Assembly: GCA_009731375.1 (NCBI GenBank)
Contig: BJOX01000210.1
Location: 505,496-527,095 of the forward strand
From: Paulinella micropora
Lineage: Eukaryota; Cercozoa; Imbricatea; Euglyphida
DNA length: 21,600 bases
Direction: 5' to 3'
The notes under the pieces were generated by a model. It searched no databases. It saw only the letters and a list, made by a program, of their open reading frames with translations, and was not told the origin of the DNA. Shown piece after piece: positions 8,073 to 18,635 of this stretch. A program made the position numbers and the translations under genes. How positions within the stretch are numbered: position 1 is the stretch's first letter; each line of letters opens with the position of its first letter.

Positions 8073-8160
8073 CCAAGGGAATATTATAGCCTGCGTATCC
8101 TACATCATGAAGGACCTAAGCACAAGCCAACAAATATATATAAAACAAAGATATTAGGGA
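8073..8160. other. Short AT-rich island, no feature recognised
   Basis: Complex sequence between a TATG array and the polypurine tract. No coding signal. Confidence 0.5.
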
Positions 8161-8303
8161 GAGAGAGGGGGAGGGGGAGGGGGAAGAAGAAGAAGAAGAA
8201 GAAGAAGAAGAAGAAGAAGAAGAAGAAGAAGAAGAAGAAGAAGAAGAAGAAGAAGAAGAAGAAGAAGGAGGAGGAGGAGGAGGAGGAGGAGGAGGAGGAG
8301 AAG
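8157..8303. repeat. Polypurine tract: GGGGGA, (GAA)n, (GGA)n
   Basis: Over 140 bases of almost only G and A on the plus strand, in three blocks, ending at an assembly gap. Mirror-symmetric purine tracts of this sort can form triplex DNA and often stop sequencing. Confidence 0.93.
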
Positions 8304-8826
8304 NNNNNNNNNNNNNNNNNNNNNNNNNNNNNNNNNNNNNNNNNNNNNNNNNNNNNNNNNNNNNNNNNNNNNNNNNNNNNNNNNNNNNNNNNNNNNNNNN
8401 NNNNNNNNNNNNNNNNNNNNNNNNNNNNNNNNNNNNNNNNNNNNNNNNNNNNNNNNNNNNNNNNNNNNNNNNNNNNNNNNNNNNNNNNNNNNNNNNNNNN
8501 NNNNNNNNNNNNNNNNNNNNNNNNNNNNNNNNNNNNNNNNNNNNNNNNNNNNNNNNNNNNNNNNNNNNNNNNNNNNNNNNNNNNNNNNNNNNNNNNNNNN
8601 NNNNNNNNNNNNNNNNNNNNNNNNNNNNNNNNNNNNNNNNNNNNNNNNNNNNNNNNNNNNNNNNNNNNNNNNNNNNNNNNNNNNNNNNNNNNNNNNNNNN
8701 NNNNNNNNNNNNNNNNNNNNNNNNNNNNNNNNNNNNNNNNNNNNNNNNNNNNNNNNNNNNNNNNNNNNNNNNNNNNNNNNNNNNNNNNNNNNNNNNNNNN
8801 NNNNNNNNNNNNNNNNNNNNNNNNNN
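8304..8826. other. Assembly gap, 523 N
   Basis: Sequence unknown. It is bounded by a GGA array on the left. Confidence 1.
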
Positions 8827-8914
8827 GGGTGGGATGTATCCTGGATGCGCATGTAACTCACACGCATACACATATCCATTTTCTTGCGGGACTTCTTTTG
8901 AGCATGTATGTGTG

Positions 8915-8927
8915 CAAAACAACAACA

Positions 8928-8962
<35 letters not shown>

Positions 8963-9051
8963 GCAAACCACAGCAAACAAACAAAGCAAACACACACACA
9001 CACACACACACTCACACACTCACTCACACACACACACAACACACTCACTCA

Positions 9052-9088
<37 letters not shown>

Positions 9089-9117
9089 ACACACACACGC
9101 ACTCACACACTACGAAC

Positions 9118-9148
<31 letters not shown>

Positions 9149-9163
9149 AAGCAAAAACAACAA
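8915..9163. repeat. (CAA)n – (CA)n – (CAA)n compound array
   Basis: CAA units at 8922-8965, CA and CACT units at 8990-9098, and ACAACA at 9117-9163. The two CAA blocks flank the CA block. Confidence 0.92.
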
Positions 9164-9300
9164 CAATTTGTACGTATCCAAGTCGGTGTACCGGCCGCTT
9201 GCCTTTCGCACGGCGCATGAGTTTCTTCTTTTCCGGCCTAAAGCAAATGCACATGGATACATATAGATGCATGTACACACTCTCTCGCACATGCATACAT
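9164..9300. other. Small complex island, then CATA
   Basis: Bases 9165-9257 are GC-balanced and non-repetitive (GTACCGGCCGCTTGCC). They are open on the minus strand (KKKLMRRAKGKRPVHRLGYV), but too short to call an exon. Confidence 0.45.
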
Positions 9301-9316
9301 ACACAGATACCCCCTT

Positions 9317-9454
9317 NNNNNNNNNNNNNNNNNNNNNNNNNNNNNNNNNNNNNNNNNNNNNNNNNNNNNNNNNNNNNNNNNNNNNNNNNNNNNNNNNNNN
9401 NNNNNNNNNNNNNNNNNNNNNNNNNNNNNNNNNNNNNNNNNNNNNNNNNNNNNN
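9317..9454. other. Assembly gap, 138 N
   Basis: Sequence unknown. It runs directly into poly-C. Confidence 1.
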
Positions 9455-9504
9455 CCCCCCCCCCCCCCCCCCCCCTCCCCCCCCCCCCCCCCCCCGCCCT
9501 CCCC
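9455..9504. repeat. Poly-C tract
   Basis: About 40 C bases broken by single T and G. On the minus strand this is poly-G with quadruplex potential. Because it touches a gap it may be partly artefactual. Confidence 0.9.
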
Positions 9505-9510
9505 AAACCA

Positions 9511-9541
9511 TGTATGTATGGATCTATGTGTATATATATGC

Positions 9542-9577
<36 letters not shown>

Positions 9578-9585
9578 GTATGTAT
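9511..9585. repeat. TATG and TA array
   Basis: TATGTATG, alternating TA (9540-9564), then TATG, up to the inverted-repeat element at 9597. Confidence 0.9.
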
Positions 9586-9596
9586 GCACAAACATA

Positions 9597-9831
9597 AAAA
9601 TTCAGATTTCGATCTAACATGTCTCCACTCCTACTTGTAAACCCTTGAAAAAACTTTTTATTGCGTTCAGACCCATTTAGGGTTAGGGTTAGCTTTTTTT
9701 TTTTTTTTCTCCCTTAGGTTTACAAATAAGGGGGAAAAGAGCTTAGAACGATATGGGGTTATGGTCAGCTACTTTTGTTCTTGGTGTTGCAAGAAAGCGG
9801 GGAAAACCCCTTCGATCGAAATCTGAATTTT
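9597..9831. mobile_element. MITE-like element with 18-bp terminal inverted repeats
   Basis: The left end AAAATTCAGATTTCGATC (9597-9614) is the exact reverse complement of the right end GATCGAAATCTGAATTTT (9814-9831). The element is 235 bp, non-coding, with an internal shorter inverted pair (TGTAAACC near 9637, GGTTTACA near 9716) and a T-run. TTTAGGGTTAGGGTTAG lies at 9676-9692. These are hallmarks of a non-autonomous DNA transposon. No clear target-site duplication can be read because both flanks are TATG/CATA repeats. Superfamily not assigned. Confidence 0.7.
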
Positions 9832-10430
9832 GTATGTATGTATATGTATGCATTTATGCATGTACATACATACATACATACATACATACAAAACATGCAT
9901 AACATCCATAACCTACGTAGCATACACAAAATACATAACATACAAACATACAAAAATACGTACAAACATACATACATACATACATACATACATGCATACA
10001 CACATGCATACATACATCCATACATACATACATACATACATAACATACGAACGTACATACACGCGCATACATTACATACATACATACATACATACATACA
10101 TCATATACCATACATACATACATACATGCATACATGCATATATGCATACATACATACATACATACATACATACATACATACATCATATACCATACATACA
10201 TACATACATACATACATACATACATGCATACGTGCATATATGCATACATACATACATACATACATACATACATACATACGTACGTACATACGGACATACG
10301 TACATACGTACGTATGTATGTACATACATACATACATACATACATACATACATGCGTATGTACATACGTACGGGCATACATACATACATACATACATACA
10401 TACATACATACATACATAGACATACGTACA
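9832..10430. repeat. CATA array (about 600 bp) with variant units
   Basis: CATA with scattered CATG, CGTA and AACATA units. A 10302-10324 segment (ACGTACGTATGT) switches briefly to TATG and is locally palindromic. It encodes IHTY/MYVC in every frame; no gene. Confidence 0.95.
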
Positions 10431-10432
10431 TA

Positions 10433-10522
10433 ACAAAACAAAACATAACATAACATAACATAACATAACACAACATAACATAACATAACATAATATAACA
10501 TAACATAACATAACGTAACAAA
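10433..10522. repeat. (AACAT)n pentanucleotide array
   Basis: ACATAACATAACATA units with a few changes, embedded between two CATA arrays. This is a change of unit length from 4 to 5. Confidence 0.92.
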
Positions 10523-10872
10523 CACACATACATACATACATACATACATACATACATACACACATTCCGTACATACATAGATTCATACATGCATGCATGC
10601 ATACATACAAAGATATACATACATATACATACATACATACATACATACATGCATGCATGCATGCATGCATATATACATGCATATATACATATGCATGCAT
10701 GTATGCATGCATATATACATTCATATATACATGCATGCATTCATGCATACATACATACATACATACATACATGCATACATGCATGCATACATGTATGCAT
10801 GCATGCATACATTCATGCATACATGCATACATACATACATACATACATACATACATACATACATACATACAT
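10523..10872. repeat. CATA/CATG array
   Basis: Mixed CATA, CATG, CATT and TATA units. CATGCATGCATG blocks are self-complementary. Confidence 0.95.
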
Positions 10873-11363
10873 ACTCTCATGTTTTCCACACCCTGTCCAC
10901 CATACTTCGCAATACAGATGTATCCACACATATCACACATTCATGTACCACCCAACATATGTACACCCATCACTTTCATCATTTCTTCTACTACAACTCC
11001 TTCAACAATAATCAATCTTTATCCCACCGTCACCTTATATAGTAGCTTAGTATAGTTTCACCCGTTCGTAAAACAGACGGTGGGAGCGCTTAGGTGCCCT
11101 GTTTGTATAAGGTCTTCCCACATCCTACCCATCACTTCTGTTTCATGCTTGCCCCCGCCTCATTTCCTGACCTTTACACATGTATCCCTGCTGCATACCC
11201 TTACCCACATATATTCCATCTAAATCTCGGAAATCCACGCACAAAGTTCAGGCTTGGCTACAAAATACAAGTACTGTATTTCACATGCTACATATAAGCA
11301 CAACTTGTAAGAGTGTCAGCTGTGCGTGTTGTTCTCGTAGAGGGTGTGAGTCACTCCATCTTG
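10873..11363. other. 490-bp complex island between CATA arrays
   Basis: Non-repetitive and pyrimidine-rich on the plus strand. A 67-codon plus frame (11094-11297) exists but has no domain or splice support. CCCACCGTC (11023-11031) and GACGGTGGG (11076-11084) form a 9-bp stem. It may be a degraded dispersed element, but I recognise no gene. Confidence 0.4.
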
Positions 11364-11554
11364 AAACATACATACATAAATACATACATACATACATACA
11401 TACATACATGCATACAATGATACATACATACATACATACATACATAAATACGAACGTACGTACGTACGAACATACATACACCCATACATACATACATGCA
11501 TACATGCATACATACATATACATACATACATGCATACATGCATACATACATACA

Positions 11555-11585
<31 letters not shown>

Positions 11586-12056
11586 GTACATATGTACATA
11601 TATACATACATACATACATACATACATACATACACATACATACATATATACATACATACGTACATACATACATACATACATACATACATACATACATACA
11701 TACATGACATACATACATACATGACATACATACATACATGACATACATACATGCATGCATGCATACATACATACATACATACATACATACATAACATTCA
11801 TACATGCATGACATACATGTACATTCATACATGCATACATACATGCATACATACATACATACATACATACATACATACATACATACACATATACATTCAT
11901 ACATACATACATACATACATACATACATACATACATACATACATACATACATACATACATAACATACGTACATAACATACATACATACATAGCATACATA
12001 CATAACATACATACATGCATACAATACATACATACATACATAAATACATACATACA

Positions 12057-12087
<31 letters not shown>

Positions 12088-12233
12088 GTACATACATACA
12101 TACGTACATACATACATACATACATACATACATACATACATACAATGTACATACATACATACATACATACATACATACATACATACATGTGTACATACAT
12201 ACACATACATGCATGCATACATACATACATACA

Positions 12234-12264
<31 letters not shown>

Positions 12265-12399
12265 GTACATACATACGTACATACATACATATGTACATAC
12301 ATACATACATACATACATACATACATACAGTACATACAAGTACTCATACATACATACATACATACATACATACATACATACATACATACATACATACAT
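11364..12399. repeat. CATA array, about 1 kb
   Basis: CATA with sparse variants (CATG, CGTA, TGACATA, AACATA). TGACATACATACATACA recurs at 11703-11750 as a short higher-order unit. No gene; all frames give the same tetrapeptide. Confidence 0.96.
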
Positions 12400-12400
12400 G

Positions 12401-12629
12401 TGGATTTTGTTCAACACTTTTTCTGAGACATGGCGATGAAACAATGTAGCAGATAATGCAAGATGATAGAACAAAAAACCAGATAAACTTAAAAGCCAAG
12501 ATGAAACTAGTGAAGATAGCACTGAAGATGATTTACTTCCAGTCAATAAGACTTCACAAGAGGGGAAATGTTACATATTACAGTCTTTCACTGTCGGCTT
12601 CAACTTGTAATACCCTCAACGCTCATCAA
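12401..12629. repeat. Dispersed repeat, copy B
   Basis: Diverged homologue of 6899-7132 in the same orientation, also directly after a CATA array. The best conserved blocks are GATGAAACTAGTGAAGAT and AATACCCTCAACGCTCATCA. Confidence 0.8.
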
Positions 12630-12778
12630 CTTGAATAGAAATAAATATGTTAGCAGGGAAATGACGAACAACAAGAATATAGCGATAATAGCGTGTGATT
12701 TGTAGTGCGTCGTTTATTCACCGCAAATTGTGGAAAGGCATCGTTCTCATCCCTGAAGTACTATCTGATCTTGCCCAT
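12630..12778. other. Complex stretch before the CCTA array
   Basis: AT-rich, no coding support. GGCATCGTTCTCATCCCTGA near 12738 weakly resembles 7177-7198, suggesting the dispersed repeat could extend here. Confidence 0.4.
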
Positions 12779-12779
12779 C

Positions 12780-14080
12780 ACCTACCTACCTACCTACCTA
12801 CCTACCTACCTACCTACCTACCTACCTACCTACCTACCTACCTACCTACCTACCTACCTACCTACCTACCTACCTACCTACCTACCTACCTACCTACCTA
12901 CCTACCTACCTACCTGCGCNNNNNNNNNNNNNNNNNNNNNNNNNNNNNNNNNNNNNNNNNNNNNNNNNNNNNNNNNNNNNNNNNNNNNNNNNNNNNNNNN
13001 NNNNNNNNNNNNNNNNNNNNNNNNNNNNNNNNNNNNNNNNNNNNNNNNNNNNNNNNNNNNNNNNNNNNNNNNNNNNNNNNNNNNNNNNNNNNNNNNNNNN
13101 NNNNNNNNNNNNNNNNNNNNNNNNNNNNNNNNNNNNNNNNNNNNNNNNNNNNNNNNNNNNNNNNNNNNNNNNNNNNNNNNNNNNNNNNNNNNNNNNNNNN
13201 NNNNNNNNNNNNNNNNNNNNNNNNNNNNNNNNNNNNNNNNNNNNNNNNNNNNNNNNNNNNNNNNNNNNNNNNNNNNNNNNNNNNNNNNNNNNNNNNNNNN
13301 NNNNNNNNNNNNNNNNNNNNNNNNNNNNNNNNNNNNNNNNNNNNNNNNNNNNNNNNNNNNNNNNNNNNNNNNNNNNNNNNNNNNNNNNNNCCTACCTACC
13401 TACCTACCTACCTACCTACCTACCTACCTACCAGTACTCCTACCTACCTACCTACAAACCTACCTACTTACCTCCTTACCTCCTTACCTACCTACCTACC
13501 AGTACTCCTACCTACCTACCTACCTACCTCAACCAACCAACCTACCAACCTATCAACCAACCAACCAACCAACCTGCCTACAACTACCTACCCACCTATT
13601 TACCTACCTTCATACCTACCTACCTACCTACCTACCTACCTACCTACCTACCTACCTACCTACCTACCGACCTACCTCACCTACCTCACCTACCTACCTA
13701 CCTACCTACCTACCTACCTACCTACCTACCTACCTACCTCCTACCTACCTACCTACCTACCTACCTACCTACCTACTACCTACCTACCTACCTACCTACC
13801 TACCTACCTACTACTTACCTACCTTCTAACCTCTGCCTACCTGCCTACCTACCCACCTACCTACCCACCTACCGACCCACCCGCACACCTACCTACCTAC
13901 CTACCTACCTACCTACCTACCTACCCACCACCTACCCACCTAGCTACCAACCTACCAACCTACCTACCTACCTACCTACCTACCTACCTACCCACTGATC
14001 GACCGACCTACTAACCTACCGACCTATCAACCTACCAACCTACCTACCTACCTACCTACCTACCTACCTACCTACCTACC
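12780..14080. repeat. CCTA array of about 1.3 kb, interrupted by a gap
   Basis: Near-pure CCTA at 12780-12914, gap at 12920-13390, then CCTA with AACC, CCTT and CCCA variants to 14080. CCAGTACTCCTACC occurs twice (13431 and 13499). It encodes PTYL in all frames and is not a gene. Confidence 0.96.
12920..13390. other. Assembly gap, 471 N, inside the CCTA array
   Basis: Both sides are CCTA, so the true array length is unknown. Confidence 1.
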
Positions 14081-14089
14081 TGGCAGGGA

Positions 14090-14210
14090 GGTAGGTAGGT
14101 AGGTAGGTAGGTAGGTAGGTAGATAGGTAGGTAGGTAGGTAGGTTAGGTAGGTAGGTAGGTAAGGAGGCAAGCAGGTAGGTAGGCAGGTAGGTAGGCAGG
14201 TAGGTAGGCA
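14090..14210. repeat. TAGG array, inverted relative to the CCTA array
   Basis: After the centre GGCAGGG (14082-14088) the repeat becomes its own reverse complement. After 14211-14223 it flips back to CCTG/CCTA. This gives long hairpin potential. Confidence 0.93.
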
Positions 14211-14220
14211 GTATGTCCCC

Positions 14221-14289
14221 CCTGCCTACCTCCCTGCCTGCCTGCCTGTCTATCTACCTATCTACCTATCTACCTACCTGCCTACCTGC

Positions 14290-14352
<63 letters not shown>

Positions 14353-14481
14353 GATCTAGATAGATAAACAGATATATAGCTTACCAAACTATCTACCGAG
14401 TTACCTACCGTATTTCTTATCTATCTATCTTCTATCTATCTATCTATCTATCTATCTATTTATCTATCTATCCATCTATCC

Positions 14482-14528
<47 letters not shown>

Positions 14529-14530
14529 CG
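14221..14530. repeat. CCTG/CTAT and TATC arrays with a 24-bp palindrome
   Basis: TATC arrays at 14289-14352 and 14416-14528. The sequence 14343-14366, centred on AGATCT, is a perfect palindrome where TATC turns to GATA. Confidence 0.93.
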
Positions 14531-14945
14531 GGGGGGATGTAGAGGGCCAGCTGCTCAGTGCTCCGGCCTAAAACCAAACCCCCTATAACGACGATTTTGT
14601 GTCCGCCGTTAATCGCGCGCAGCGCAAAGGCTAAAACAGGCGACCATCTCCCGACCGGGGCCGTGATGCAAAGGGTTGATGAAGCCGAGGTTGTAGAAGG
14701 TAACTCATAACGAGCGTGAACTCCCGAAACCTCGGCTTTGGCGACCATCATCTCCTTATGGCACACGCCCCTGGGGGAGTGTTTTAGTGGTTGTCCTGTA
14801 CAGTTCAAAAGGGCTCGGCTACCTTTGGGATTGAACTGGGCACAGGCACCAACCACAGCGGACCGTGGTTGGTGCGCGGCTGAAGTGCTGAGAGTTCTTG
14901 CTTGGGGGTAATAAAGGAGGAAATGGCTTTTAAGCTACGCCACGC
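14531..14945. other. 415-bp complex island with two strong hairpins
   Basis: AAGCCGAGGTT (14682-14692) pairs with AACCTCGGCTT (14728-14738), loop 35. GCACCAACCAC (14846-14856) pairs with GTGGTTGGTGC (14865-14875), loop 8. A minus-strand frame of 110 codons (14524-14856) covers much of it, but contains no motif I recognise. GTTCAATCC on the minus strand near 14833 matches the Pol III B-box pattern, with no good A box. It could be a dispersed element. Confidence 0.4.
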
Positions 14946-14957
14946 CCATAGATTAAA

Positions 14958-15021
14958 CATATCTATCTATCGATCTATCTATCTATCTATCTATCTATCT
15001 CCCTTTCCTGGCTACCTACTG

Positions 15022-15080
<59 letters not shown>

Positions 15081-15120
15081 AAAATAGATAGATATCTAGA
15101 TATCTAGATATCTAGATATC

Positions 15121-15217
<97 letters not shown>

Positions 15218-15250
15218 GGATGGATGGATGGATGGATGGATGGATGGATG

Positions 15251-15294
<44 letters not shown>

Positions 15295-15380
15295 TCTAGA
15301 TAGATAGATATCTAGATAGATAGATATCTAGATAGATAGATATCTAGATAGATAGATATCTAAATAGATAGATAGATATC

Positions 15381-15459
<79 letters not shown>
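14958..15459. repeat. TATC then GATA array with GATATCTA and GGAT sub-blocks
   Basis: TATC (14958-15000), a 20-bp spacer, then GATA (15022-15459). Sub-blocks are GATATCTA at 15090-15125, GGAT at 15214-15252, and TAGATATC at regular spacing at 15289-15382. The last is palindromic and periodic. Confidence 0.94.
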
Positions 15460-15585
15460 TCCTTTTTATCCTTTATATTGCCTCACCGCTTCCGTCTTTA
15501 TACATGAATGCGTACATTCGCATATGAATGTACCAACATCAATATATTTTCTTACACACATTTACATGTAAACAGTTTTGATACA
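15460..15585. other. Small complex island
   Basis: T-rich. GTACATTC (15512) and GAATGTAC (15526) form a short hairpin. No gene seen. Confidence 0.5.
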
Positions 15586-15620
15586 TACATACATACATAC
15601 ATACATACATACACATACAT

Positions 15621-15675
15621 AGGTGGAGAGGGACCTGCTACTACTGTCTGATCATACATACATACATACATACAT

Positions 15676-15713
<38 letters not shown>

Positions 15714-15872
15714 GCGTATACATACATACATACATACATACATACATAGGTGGAGAGGGACCTGCTATTACTATCTGATCATACATACATACATACATAC
15801 ATACATACATACGTGGAGAGGGAGCTGCTACTACTATCTGATCTGACATACATACATACATACATACATACA

Positions 15873-15906
<34 letters not shown>

Positions 15907-16243
15907 CATACATACATACATATATACATACACACATAGGTGGAGAGGGACCTGCTATTACTATCTGATCATACATACATACATACATACATACATACAT
16001 ACATACATACATACATACAAATACATACACACACACACACACGTATACATACATACATACATACATACATACATACATACATACATGCATACATACACAC
16101 ATAGGTGGAGAGGGACCTGCTATTACTATCTGATCATACATACATACATACATAACATATATACATACATATATACATACATACAGTTACATACATACAT
16201 ACATACATAGGTGGAGAGGGAGCTGCTACTACTATCTGATCTG

Positions 16244-16278
<35 letters not shown>

Positions 16279-16625
16279 TATATACATACATACATACATA
16301 CATACATACATACATAGGTGGAGAGGGAGCTGCTACTACTATCTGATCTGACATATATACATACATACATACATACATACATACATACACACATACATAC
16401 ATACATACATGCATACATACATACATACATACATACATACACACATACATACATACATACATGCATACATGCATACATACATACATACATAGGTGGAGAG
16501 GGAGCTGCTACTACTATCTGATCTGACATACATACATGCACACATACATACATACATAAATACATACATAGGTGGAGAGGGAGCTGCTACTACTATCTGA
16601 TCTATTAGTCTTTGTCGAGGTGCGT
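15621..16625. repeat. Composite array: nine core units spaced by CATA arrays
   Basis: The core (A)GGTGGAGAGGGA(C/G)CTGCTA followed by (C/T)TACTATCTGATC starts near 15621, 15748, 15812, 15938, 16103, 16209, 16316, 16491 and 16570. Units with GGACC and GGAGC variants form two subfamilies; GGAGC units also carry CTGA before CATA. The last copy is longest and continues TATTAGTCTTTGTCGAGGTG. Confidence 0.95.
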
Positions 16626-17103
16626 ATGTATGTATGTATGTATGTATGTATGTATGTATGTATGTGTGTGTGTATGTATGTTGCTTCTACTATCTGATCT
16701 ATTAGTGTTTGTCGAGGTGCGTATGTATGTATGTATGTATGTATGTATGTATGTATGTATGTATGTGTGTATGTGTATGTATGTATGTATGTATGTATGT
16801 ATGTATGTATGTATGTATGTATGTACGTGTGTATGTATGTATGTATGTATGTATGTATGTATGTATGCATGTATGTATGTATGCATGTATGTATGTATGC
16901 ATGTATGTATGTATGCATATATGTATGTATGTATGTATGTATGTAATGTAATGTATGTAATGTAATGTATGTGTGTATGTATACTGCTACTACTATTTGA
17001 CCCGCTAGTGTTCGTCGATGTATGTATGTATGTATGTATGTATGTGTGTGTATGTATATTGCTACTACTATCTGACCTGCTAGTGTTCGTCGAGGTGTGT
17101 ATG

Positions 17104-17137
<34 letters not shown>

Positions 17138-17630
17138 TGTATGTATGTATGTATGCATGCATGCATGTACGTGTGTATGTGTATGTATGTATGTATGTAT
17201 GTATGTATGTATGTATGTATGTATGTATGTATGTATGTACGTATGTATGTATGTATGTATGTATGTATGCATGCATGCATGCATGCATGTACGTGTGTAT
17301 GTGTATGTATGTATGTATGTATGTATGTATGCATGCATGCATGTACGTGTGTATGTGTATGTATGTATGTATGTATGTATGTATGTATCTATGTATCTAT
17401 GTATGTATGCATGCATGTATGTATGTATGTATGTATGTATGTATGTATGTATGTATGTATGTATGTATGTATGCATGCATGTACGTGTGTATGTGTATGT
17501 ATGTATGTATGTATGTATGTATGTATGTACGCACGTACGTACGTACGTACGTACGTATGTATGTATGTATGTATGTATGTATGAAGGATGTATGTATGTA
17601 TGTATGTATGTATGTATGTATGCAAATGTA
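16626..17630. repeat. TATG array with three partial cores
   Basis: TATG/CATG/CGTG repeats, the reverse complement of the preceding CATA array type. Partial cores (CTACTATCTGATC...GTTCGTCGAGGTG) begin near 16682, 16983 and 17058. A higher-order unit of CATGCATGTACGTGTGTATG recurs at about 17156, 17280, 17334 and 17474. Confidence 0.94.
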
Positions 17631-17664
17631 GGTGTTGGCGCCAGTAGGGGGCCGGAGCTTGGTA

Positions 17665-17665
17665 C

Positions 17666-17737
<72 letters not shown>

Positions 17738-18050
17738 ATCTCTCTCTCTATCTATCTATCTATCTACCTATCTATCTATCTATTTATCTATTCTATCTAT
17801 CTATCTATTTATCTGTTCTATCTATCTATATCTATATCTATCTATCTATCTTCCCCCCTACCTACCTACCGACCTACCTACCTACCTATATATTACCCTA
17901 CCTATCCTACCCACCAATCTATAAGTTCGTCTCAAGCCCTACCGACCTACCTACCTACCTACCTATCTCCCTATCTATACTACCTACCAATCTATAGCTA
18001 TCTCCCTATCCATCCTATCTATACTACCTATCTCCCTATCTATACTATCG
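17665..18050. repeat. TATC/CTAC pyrimidine-rich array
   Basis: TATC at 17665-17850, then CCTA and variants with CTATACTACCTATCTCCC units to 18050. It would provide a polypyrimidine tract for the acceptor at 18054. Confidence 0.9.
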
Positions 18051-18054
18051 ATAG

Positions 18055-18235
18055 CTCCGCCTCAAGCAATCGCTGGACCTTCGTCTGCTTCTGGTTGCCC
18101 TGAAGCCCCTCTACAAACGCCGCAGTGCTTCTTTACAGACCCCGCAGCGCTCCTACCTGATCGTCTTTGCCTCGGAACAGTTGAGAAGGGAGTGGCTGTG
18201 GGCCATCGGCTTGCAGGGATCAAGACTCAAGCGAG
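18055..18235 (+). CDS. Possible exon encoding a PH-domain-like end
   Basis: Acceptor CTATACTATCGATAG follows a pyrimidine-rich tract. The plus frame is open from 18055: LRLKQSLDLRLLLVALKPLY, then KRRSASLQTPQRSYLIVFAS, then EQLRREWLWAIGLQGSRLK. The pattern RSYLIVFAS-EQLRREWLWAI fits the last strands and C-terminal helix of a pleckstrin-homology domain, with the conserved Trp. PH domains bind phosphoinositides or proteins. The donor CGAG|GTCAAG is weak. No partner exon is visible nearby; flanks are repeats. It could be an isolated exon of a plus-strand gene or a pseudogene fragment. Confidence 0.38.
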
Positions 18236-18239
18236 GTCA

Positions 18240-18337
18240 AGCAATCCAATCCAATCAATCGATCGATCATTCAATCGATCGATCGATCGATCGATCAATC
18301 AATCAATCAATCAATCGATCGATCGATCGATCGATCG

Positions 18338-18373
<36 letters not shown>

Positions 18374-18515
18374 ATCGATCAATCGATCAATCAATCAATC
18401 GATCAATCGATCGATCGATCGATCAATCAATCAATCAATCGATCAATCAACCAACCAACTAACCAACCAATCAATCAATCAATCAATCAACCAACCAACC
18501 AATCAACCAATCAAC

Positions 18516-18546
<31 letters not shown>

Positions 18547-18604
18547 ACAAACAATTAATAATATCAAGCAAGCAAGCCAGCCAGCCAGCCAGCAATCAAG
18601 CAAG

Positions 18605-18635
<31 letters not shown>

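Noticed and set aside
8052-9266. Frames spanning the 523-N gap with Lys/Glu, Gln, Thr or Val runs
   Set aside because: Joined only through N bases and triplet arrays; no real coding evidence.
9676-9692. Telomere
   Set aside because: Only about two and a half TTTAGGG/TTAGGG units inside an inverted-repeat element, far too short and internal.
11094-11297. 67-codon plus-strand open frame in the 10873-11363 island
   Set aside because: No domain, splice site or compositional support; length is within chance.
9832-12399. Long open frames of IHTY / MYVC repeats on both strands
   Set aside because: A 4-base unit read in triplets repeats every 12 bases and contains no stop in CATA/TATG, so every frame is open and gives the same tetrapeptide. 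No start context, splice signal or domain supports a gene.
12695-14014. Open frame of PTYL repeats across the CCTA array and N gap
   Set aside because: A product of the CCTA unit; the middle is unknown sequence.
14524-14856. 110-codon minus-strand open frame in the hairpin island
   Set aside because: It starts within hairpin sequence, has no recognisable motif, and the island looks like a dispersed element; kept only as a note.
14820-14880. tRNA gene
   Set aside because: The B-box-like GTTCAATCC and a hairpin are present, but no A box, anticodon arm or acceptor stem can be drawn.
15621-16625. CRISPR-like layout of regular cores with spacers
   Set aside because: The intervening sequences are CATA microsatellite, not unique spacers, and the window is eukaryotic. 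It is a composite satellite.
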